From Mauremys mutica (lineage: Eukaryota; Chordata; Testudines; Geoemydidae), in contig NC_059080.1 of NCBI RefSeq assembly GCF_020497125.1, positions 73,638,618-73,702,617 on the forward strand: 64,000 nucleotides of DNA. The letters run 5' to 3'. The stretch's first letter is position 1. Each line of letters begins with the position of its first letter. The translations under genes and the position numbers were made by a program. Positions 57,579 to 64,000 of this stretch are shown here, piece by piece. The notes beneath the pieces were generated by a model. That model had not been told where the DNA came from. It searched no databases and saw only the letters and a list, made by a program, of their open reading frames with translations.

Positions 57579-57999
57579 TTCCTTCCCCACTGTTGGAGTA
57601 GCCGGCAAGAAGGAACTGAGGCCATGGCTACACTTGCAAATTTGCAGCGCTGCAGCAGGGTGTGAAAACACACGGCTCCCAGCGCTGTACGTTATTCCCC
57701 ACAGGGAGGTGGAGTACGGACAGCGCTGGGAGAGAGCTCTCTCCCAGCGCTGGCGCTTTGACTACACTTAGCGCTTTGAAGTGCAAGTGTAGCCATAGCC
57801 TGAGGAGCGGACAGGTCAGCAGGGGTATATATCTGGCGCTATAGCTGCGCCACTCCAGGGAGCGCCCAGCCGACCCACCGAGTATTGCTAGGGTAAAAGT
57901 CTTCCGAGCGTGCACGCGGCGCGCGCACATCTAACTGGAATGGATATGAGCAACACATCTCGAAGAACAACAGTTACAACGGTGAGTAACTGTCCTTTT
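57579..57999 (-). repeat. DIRS right inverted terminal repeat (with nested insert)
   Basis: Reverse complement of the left terminal repeat, extended outward by about 25 bp (ACAACGGTGAGTAACTGTCC near the edge). It is interrupted at 57621-57799 by a small TIR element, leaving one clean copy of the target in the left repeat for comparison. Confidence 0.9.
57621..57799. mobile_element. Nested TIR element, 179 bp, 5-bp target duplication
   Basis: The ends GCCATGGCTACACTTGCA and (reverse complement of the right end) GCTATGGCTACACTTGCA differ at one base. CTGAG flanks both sides (57616-57620, 57800-57804), and the uninterrupted DIRS left repeat has one CTGAG at that point. The interior has CAGCGCTGGGAG / CTCCCAGCGCTG inverted blocks. 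Superfamily uncertain. Confidence 0.9.
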
Positions 58000-58589
58000 T
58001 TCAATCAAGTTAGCTTAATATGATTGAAAAGGCCTATTCTAGGCTACAACACAGCTGGATAGCACCTTCAGACTTGTTACTGTGTATCTTAATGAGTGTT
58101 AATGTAACACATTTGAAAAGTTCTCTTAACTCAATCTAACACAATCGAAAAATACAACCTTTTGCTGACTCACTTAAATTGTCTACACTTAAACCGCTAC
58201 AGTGGCAAAGGTGCAGTATCACTTCAGTGGAGAGAGACACTACAGTGACAGGAGGGGTTCTCCTATAGTAGTTAATTCATCTTCTTGAGAGATGGTAGGT
58301 AGCATTGTCTTCACAGGAGGTTAGATTGGCTTAACTATGTTATACAGGGGTATGGATTTTTTATGCCTTTGAGTGATGTAACTGGGTTAACCTAACTTTT
58401 TCACGTAAACATGGCCTCTGTCAGTGTGGAAGAACGAAAGGCAATAACCATGAGAAAAAAGTTAACAGTACCGGTTGGTTTAATTGTTGCTATTCAGAAG
58501 CATGGGTAGCAGTGTGTAAATGTCAAGCAATGACAGTTTCCTTTGGGGGTACTTGTAAAGCTGTGAGCAGCAACACAGGCAGGGACGAG
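58000..58589. other. Intronic sequence, nothing recognised
   Basis: AT-rich DNA between the DIRS element and the long inverted repeat. No exon or repeat end seen. Confidence 0.5.
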
Positions 58590-59111
58590 TTATTCATGGG
58601 AGAGTAGTACCTGAAAAATAGATTCTGCTGTAATGGTAGAGCAGTGCAAACTCTCCCCCTTTGCAGCAGCCGGGAACAACTGGAGGAGATTAGTGTGTCA
58701 CATTTATTAGACATCTATAAGTAGAATCTGATACAAAAGCTGGAGTCCAAAACAGTCTCTAAAGCTGCACCTTAGCAGAAATTCCATCACCCTTCCCGGT
58801 ATTTAGGGTTGGTTTCTTTCCCACGACATTGCTGTTGGATCTGTTGGTGGGACATGGCATCCCCTCTGTTTTTTACATCTTCTATCTAGTATGTTTAATC
58901 TTCTAGCAAATTTACAAATGTTACATGATCACATGAGTGGATAAAAAAATCAATGATTTTATAAACCTTTTTTTTTAAATTGTTTTTTATTTAAATCAGT
59001 ATTTTTATTAAAAAAGCATCTAAAGATAGTTTTAATTAAGATACATTTATAGCTCAAAGATATCTGATCATGGAATGGGGATTATAAATTCTAATTCTAC
59101 AGTATGAGACA
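58590..59111 (+). repeat. Left arm of a long inverted repeat
   Basis: About 522 bp starting TTATTCATGGGAGAGTAG. Nearly the whole arm is found again in reverse complement at 60686-61214; within the 250 bp from AAAGCTGGAGTCC to the ATGATCACATG block the copies differ by a 9-10-bp indel and a few bases. The inner 150 bp is AT-rich and more diverged. Confidence 0.9.
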
Positions 59112-59124
59112 TAATATAATGTAT

Positions 59125-59310
59125 GGAGATATACCTATCTCCTAGAACTGGAAGGGACCTTGAAAGGTCATTGAGGCCAGTCCCCTGTCTTTACTAGCAG
59201 GACCAAGTACTGATTTTGCCCCAGATCCCTAAATGCCCCCCCTCAAGGATTGAACTCAGAACCTTGGGTTTAAGAGGCCAATGCTCAAACCACTGAGCTA
59301 TTTCTTTCCT
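59125..59310 (-). mobile_element. tRNA-derived SINE, third copy
   Basis: Same head and tail as the copy at 50511-50697: on the plus strand GGAGATATACCTATCTCCTA at the left and CCAATGCTCAAACCACTGAG at the right. It lies just inside the left arm of the inverted repeat, at the arm/spacer edge. Confidence 0.87.
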
Positions 59311-60685
59311 GGATTCAACCTGTAGTAACATTCAGAAGATGAGCCTGAAAATCCAAGGTAAAGCTTACCATCAAACTACAGACTAAGTGGCACCTTTAGC
59401 ATAAACACTCTTTATAAACCTCAACCTACCTCCCTCATTCAATAAATATTATCTATAAAAAATGAAATATTTATGTTTATAATGAACTATAGCCTGCCTA
59501 GTAATTACTTCTGTTATTAAAAACTGGCAAACTCAATTCAAACTGATACAAACTAATTTTACACCATTAACAAAATGAGGATGACTCAGTCCATGCCATT
59601 TTACAACAGTGCTTATGTAATATCTATAGTTATTTAGCTTTTATTGTCACTCTTATACTGAAAATAAAAATGATAATTCAGTGCTTTGTGGCAAGGCAAA
59701 AGGCAATTTGCATAGTTATCTTTTTAGACAAGTAAGAGAATTAGGATCCCCTACTCACCTTTCACTGAAATTCTAGTTATCTAAAAAGACTGAGGAAAGA
59801 TTTGCTAGTATGTGCCACAGATAGGCCTTGCCAAAGACAGGTGGTTTTTGGCAACAAGTTCTTAACCTTTGCTAGCTTTTTGTTTTGTTCAGCCATGAAC
59901 TATGTCCCTTTTTAAGTGATCCTTATGTAAAAGCAATTATATTTAAAGATATCCAATTTGTTATTAAATCAATTAAAAATAAACTAATGCAGACACGACA
60001 ACATATGAAGAGCAGTACATATACATATGGTCTCACCATAAATAGGGTATTTATTTTAGAAGAGATTCCTTATTAAAGCTCTCTTAACGGTGGCTGAAAG
60101 TTCAATTTTCCCTTCTCAAAGAGTAAGATCCTTAATTTTAGATGATTATAGTTAATTGAAAACATTTTTAGAGAGATGCTACAGAACAGAAAAAAGTGCA
60201 AATTACATTAAATACATACATGCCTGTCCCTCCCTTCTCACATTTATCTCCAGACTTCTTTTCTTTGTCCAGATCTATTCCACCCCCAACAATCTTCTGT
60301 TCATTGAACTTTTTGAAACTTTGCACTTTGAGAGACAGGTAAGGGATTGACTCTGTGTACACAAATTTGCAGAGGGACAATAGGGTTGAGGTTTGTTATT
60401 TCTCACCTCTCTCTCTATATCTATTAATTTATTTTATTTAAAAAACATTTTTGCTGTTAACAAGCATGTTATCTCTGGAGACACAAATCCACAGTTTGAG
60501 AACTGCAAAACTAAGCATCTCTGATGATATCTTCTAGACTGAACACTGAGTCCCATTGGGTAGATAGAAAAATTAACCTAAATAATCTATACAGAAGCCC
60601 CTGGAACCCCATAAGATTGGGTCCCTAATCCATGAATTATTGAAACTCATTTACAAAACTTTTCTTAAACATTACATGAATGTAT
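59311..60685. other. Spacer of the inverted repeat, no gene recognised
   Basis: AT-rich, with only short open frames and no transposase-like protein. Nothing identifies its origin. Confidence 0.5.
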
Positions 60686-61214
60686 TGTCTCATACTATAG
60701 AATTAGAATTTATAATCCCCATTCCATGATCAAATATCTTTGAGCTATAATGTATCTTAATTAAAACTATCTTTAGATGCTTTTTGAGGAAATAACCTAT
60801 TTTATAAAAAAAAATGATTTAAATTAAAAAATCCCATTTTTAATTTTTTTTAATAAAATCATTGGTTTTTATCCACCCATGTGATCATGTAACATTTGTA
60901 AATTTGCTAGAAGATTAAACATACTAGATAGAAGATGTAAAAAACAGAGGGGATGCCATGTTCCTCCAACAGCAATGTCGTGGGAAAGAAACCAACCCTA
61001 AATACCGGGAAGGGTGATGGAATTTCTGCTAAGGTGCAGCTTTAGAGACTGTTTTGGACTCCAGCTTTTGTATCAGATTCTACTTATAGATGTCTAATAA
61101 ATGTGATACTCTAATCTCCTCCAGTTGTTCCCGGCTGCTGCAAAGGGGGAGAGTTTGTACTACTCTACCATTACAGCAGAATCTATTTTTCAGGTACTAC
61201 TCTCCCATGAATAA
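60686..61214 (-). repeat. Right arm of a long inverted repeat
   Basis: About 529 bp ending CTCCCATGAATAA. The two arms enclose a 1574-bp AT-rich spacer that holds a SINE at its left edge and no recognisable gene. No target duplication is apparent outside the arms (GACGAG versus TCACAA). It could be a DNA transposon with long terminal repeats or an inverted duplication. Confidence 0.9.
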
Positions 61215-62711
61215 TCACAAGAATGCCAATAGATTACAATATGTGTTGCAAATCCTTGAGCAAGTGGAATGAATGCATGTTTTTGTCCTTTCCTATCAAT
61301 TTCTGGTTTCCCAAATATTAGGCTATATGGAGCCATATTTTCTTCTGCACTGAGGTCCACTTGTCAGAGCAGGTTGTGGTAGGGTGGCATTTCGGAGCCA
61401 GTTTTACAGCTCCTGGATTCTTTGGGTTTATCTATGCTTGCCTTGTACATTAGAGCAACCTATAGATCTGAAAGAGTTCCTATGCACTACCTGAACAGCT
61501 TTAAATAGTAATTTGCAGGGTATGAATCCAGGCCATGACTTTTCTAACTCTTGGTTTACTTGCTTGAATTTGGCAATGATTACAAATTATTGCTACCTGA
61601 TAGATTTTTGGAAATCACTGTAATCTAGCTTGTTGGTCTCATTCTAAATCTACAGCATAAAAAGTCAGAAAAAGCCAGAAAAATTAATACTCTTGTTTGT
61701 TCTCTGACAACACACGTTGAATTGATGTTGAGATTGACCCTTTTCCTCTCTCCTTCCCTCCTCCAAAATTTCTGGAATGGCACACTTGTGGGGTAGAGTA
61801 GAGAACATCGTGCTTTTGTGCGTTCTTTACATGAGTTTCAAATGTTGTGTCCAATCTGGCATGTTTCACATACACCAAAGATTTTATCCAATATACTGTC
61901 CTATATGCCTTAGGCAACACAGATGAAATTTCACATTCTACATATCCCCACTGTTGTTGAAGTTATGTACTAATGAAGAGATACAGCCCTCAGAAGGGTA
62001 ATTTCTCAATCTCCTATATTAAGTTTAATAAAACAGCTTCAGTTACTTATTGGAATATAGTGGAAAACAAACTTACAATTGGGTCTAGATGTCCTTAGGG
62101 TTCTGTATAAATTCCCTACAAATATTGTACTACTTGGTGCAAAATGGTTGCTTTTATCCTCATTTCTTTTTTTGGAAAATTGCAGTTCTAGCAGCTGCAA
62201 GCTTGTGGATTACTATGATATGGGGATTATCTCTTGTATACTTAGTTTTACCATGTTCATGGTGTTGGAGATGTTTTCAAATACATTAGTTTTCTTTGGT
62301 AATTGATATCCTTCTCTTTTGCGGATATAGCTGTCCTATATACATACAGACACCTCAGTGTTCAAGTGAAAAAACTCATTACAAAATAAAGCTTACTAAC
62401 ATCTACCAGCTACAAGGTTAAAGGCTAATATTAAAAAAGATATCAAGAAAGAAGTAGAAACAAACATATCTTTCAAAAATACTAAATTTACTATTCATAG
62501 AAAAGCAACAATGCTCTTCACTTTTTAACACAATTTATATATCAAGCCAATAACTTTAAATGTGTTTCATGTAATTGATTAGTTTAAAATCAAATTTGAT
62601 GTCAACTAGTATGTGTTTTACTAGTAGGGGTTAACTTCATTGGGTTGGGAAGGTTAAGATTAATTCTATTCAATTCTGGTTAATCACAACATAGTAATAA
62701 CTTTTACTAAT
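61215..62711. other. Intronic sequence, nothing recognised
   Basis: AT-rich, no supported exon, repeat end or RNA gene. Confidence 0.5.
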
Positions 62712-63592
62712 ATTACTCCTGGGGGAATGTCCCCTGCAGATTTCTTTGCTTTCTTGGGGGAAAAAAAAAGACTTGACGGGGAAGTAAAGGGAAACCTGCA
62801 AGAGTGGTCACACGCCCCTCCCTGGCAGCTCAGGCAGGTTGGTTTGGGCACCCAGAGCAGCTGGTAGAGACGTAAATCACCGCTGGGACCGGGTGTTGGG
62901 TGGGAGCTCTGCAGTCATGTGTGAGAGAGACATGCTGTGTCCCATTTGCAACATGCTCGGCATGGAGAGGCAGGGCTTTGGGATGTTTCTGAGGAGGTAG
63001 GTGTGGGGCAGAGCAGAATGTAGAAGCCTGCCTGCTTAGTGAATTGTTCCCATTGTCTCTGTAAATTCCCCCAGGATTATAAAACAGGTGTAAAAGTTTT
63101 AAGGCTCCTTTACGTTGCCAGAGTGGTGTAAAGGCCTGTATGGCCTTCTAAATGCTTATGGTGCTTTAGTGATTAGAACTTGTCTAAATTTTTGGACTGA
63201 GAAAAATTCCTATCAAAATGTGCTCCGTTAGCTGTTTAGAGCTGACCTTTTTGGAGATGGTCAATAGCCAATAGTGTGCGTTTGATTCCCCAGCCCTCAC
63301 TTGCTCTTCAGTTGCCTGTGATGTAACACTGAGCATATGGCTGCATATATTTGTTGACTAATAACTAGAAATAAAGGGTCAAACCTAGCTATATTACTAT
63401 TAGACAAAGGGAGTTTGAGGATTTCCTCCAAAGCACCACACTCCCATTCTCTAGCCATTGTATTGTAGTTTAAATAAATTACCAAAATAATTGAAACTGG
63501 CATGATTATATTGCATTATTTTGACAAATAAAACATGCAGAATTTTAAGTGTGCAGAATTTTTACATTTTCGCGTAGAATTCCCCCAGAAGT
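62712..63592. mobile_element. TIR element, about 880 bp
   Basis: Left ATTACTCCTGGGGGAAT and right ATTCCCCCAGAAGTAT are inverted repeats with a few changes. The interior has a GC-richer block (62800-63010), an AT-rich remainder and a repeated GTGCAGAATTTTTAC motif near the right end. No transposase frame, target duplication not clear. Confidence 0.65.
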
Positions 63593-64000
63593 ATCATATC
63601 AACAAATCACATTTATTAAATAATTTGATAACTTAAGACAAATATAATGAGACAAATAACATTATCTTTGAAACCACTTCATGTTGACAGTTTCAAGATG
63701 TAAGCAGGTTCATTGCAACAGGCCTGGAATTAGTGTTTAAGGTGGCCTCCTTCCCTTCCTGAATCCTGGTGGAAGTGATCAGTTTATGAAATCCAGAGAG
63801 CAGAATTGAGATGTTTATGGATAAGGGCAAGAACCCTTTTTCTATTCTTCTTCCTTTGTTGCCTCTGACACTATCAATCCACATTGAGTATGCCAGTTGT
63901 ACTGCTCAGATACTTAAAAAAAATCTTAAATATACAAGGGCAAAGATGCATGCTGGGATAGAGATGGAAGAAATTGAAATGAAAATGGAATCCCAACAGC
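63593..64000. other. Window end, nothing recognised
   Basis: AT-rich sequence without features that I can support. Confidence 0.5.

Larger units (their letters stand above)
51948..57999 (+). mobile_element. DIRS-like tyrosine-recombinase retrotransposon, structurally complete
   Basis: All structural parts of a DIRS element are visible. Inverted terminal repeats lie at 51948-52158 and 57579-57999; the right one carries a 179-bp nested insert. An internal complementary region at 57469-57571 is the reverse complement of the two termini joined. Three coding regions follow in order: a gag-like region with an Arg/Ser-rich segment, RT plus RNase H, and a tyrosine recombinase. DIRS elements integrate through a recombinase rather than an integrase, and no target duplication is expected or seen. 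Several frameshifts and stops, many at CpG-to-TpG sites, make it inactive. Confidence 0.93.
43133..64000 (+). other. U2SURP: Presumed U2SURP intron 1 (extends beyond window)
   Basis: From the exon 1 donor to the window end I found no exon encoding the next part of U2SURP (an acidic/Ser-rich region, then a Lys-rich helix). The stretch is repeat-rich and partly AT-rich. Absence is by eye and a small exon could have been missed. Confidence 0.6.

Noticed and set aside
58523..61272. Two similar short frames of 60-63 codons on opposite strands
   Set aside because: They are the same sequence in the two arms of the inverted repeat, not conserved genes.
43133..64000. Search for U2SURP exon 2
   Set aside because: No segment encoding the expected continuation with acceptor and donor was found by eye; not annotated.

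Overview
The window looks like nuclear DNA from a sauropsid vertebrate, most likely a turtle. The evidence is two vertebrate genes in the arrangement I recall from human chromosome 3 (PAQR9 on the minus strand, U2SURP on the plus strand, head to head), abundant CR1 LINE copies, an ancient MIR SINE, many small hAT-like elements and a DIRS-type retrotransposon. The turtle assignment is inferred from repeat style; no database search was possible. Most of the window is noncoding and repeat-derived.

Layout. 1-20 kb: AT-rich intergenic sequence with CR1, MIR and TIR elements, three of them hAT-type insertions with perfect 8-bp target duplications (2056-2594, 4172-4587, 18424-19108). 20.1-21.9 kb: the single-exon PAQR9 gene on the minus strand inside a CpG island. 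22.8-25.1 kb: a 2.3-kb non-autonomous LTR element with two identical 289-bp LTRs, a tRNA-Trp-type primer site, a polypurine tract and a 6-bp target duplication, but no recognisable retroviral gene. 25.1-33.2 kb: CR1 copies, a hAT element and a possible old LTR. 37.2-42.2 kb: an internally deleted, gammaretrovirus-like endogenous retrovirus with a proline-tRNA primer site. Its 435-bp LTRs differ at one base, yet gag, pol and env are gutted. 43.1 kb: exon 1 of U2SURP in its own CpG island, 850 bp downstream of that provirus and in the same orientation. Everything after it should be U2SURP intron 1.

43.2-64 kb, presumed U2SURP intron: small TIR elements; a near-complete but decayed CR1-type LINE (47.6-51.7 kb) split by a hAT element that itself carries two tRNA-derived SINEs; a structurally complete DIRS-like tyrosine-recombinase retrotransposon (51.95-58.0 kb) with inverted terminal repeats, an internal complementary region, and gag, RT-RNase H and recombinase remnants; and a pair of about 525-bp inverted arms around a 1.57-kb spacer (58.59-61.21 kb).

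The two host genes are not functionally linked as far as the sequence shows. PAQR9 is a multi-pass membrane receptor-family protein; U2SURP is a U2 snRNP-associated splicing factor. The points of most interest are the two very young but coding-defective LTR elements, which imply supply of retroviral proteins in trans, the position of the young provirus next to the U2SURP promoter, the complete DIRS architecture, and the long inverted repeat.
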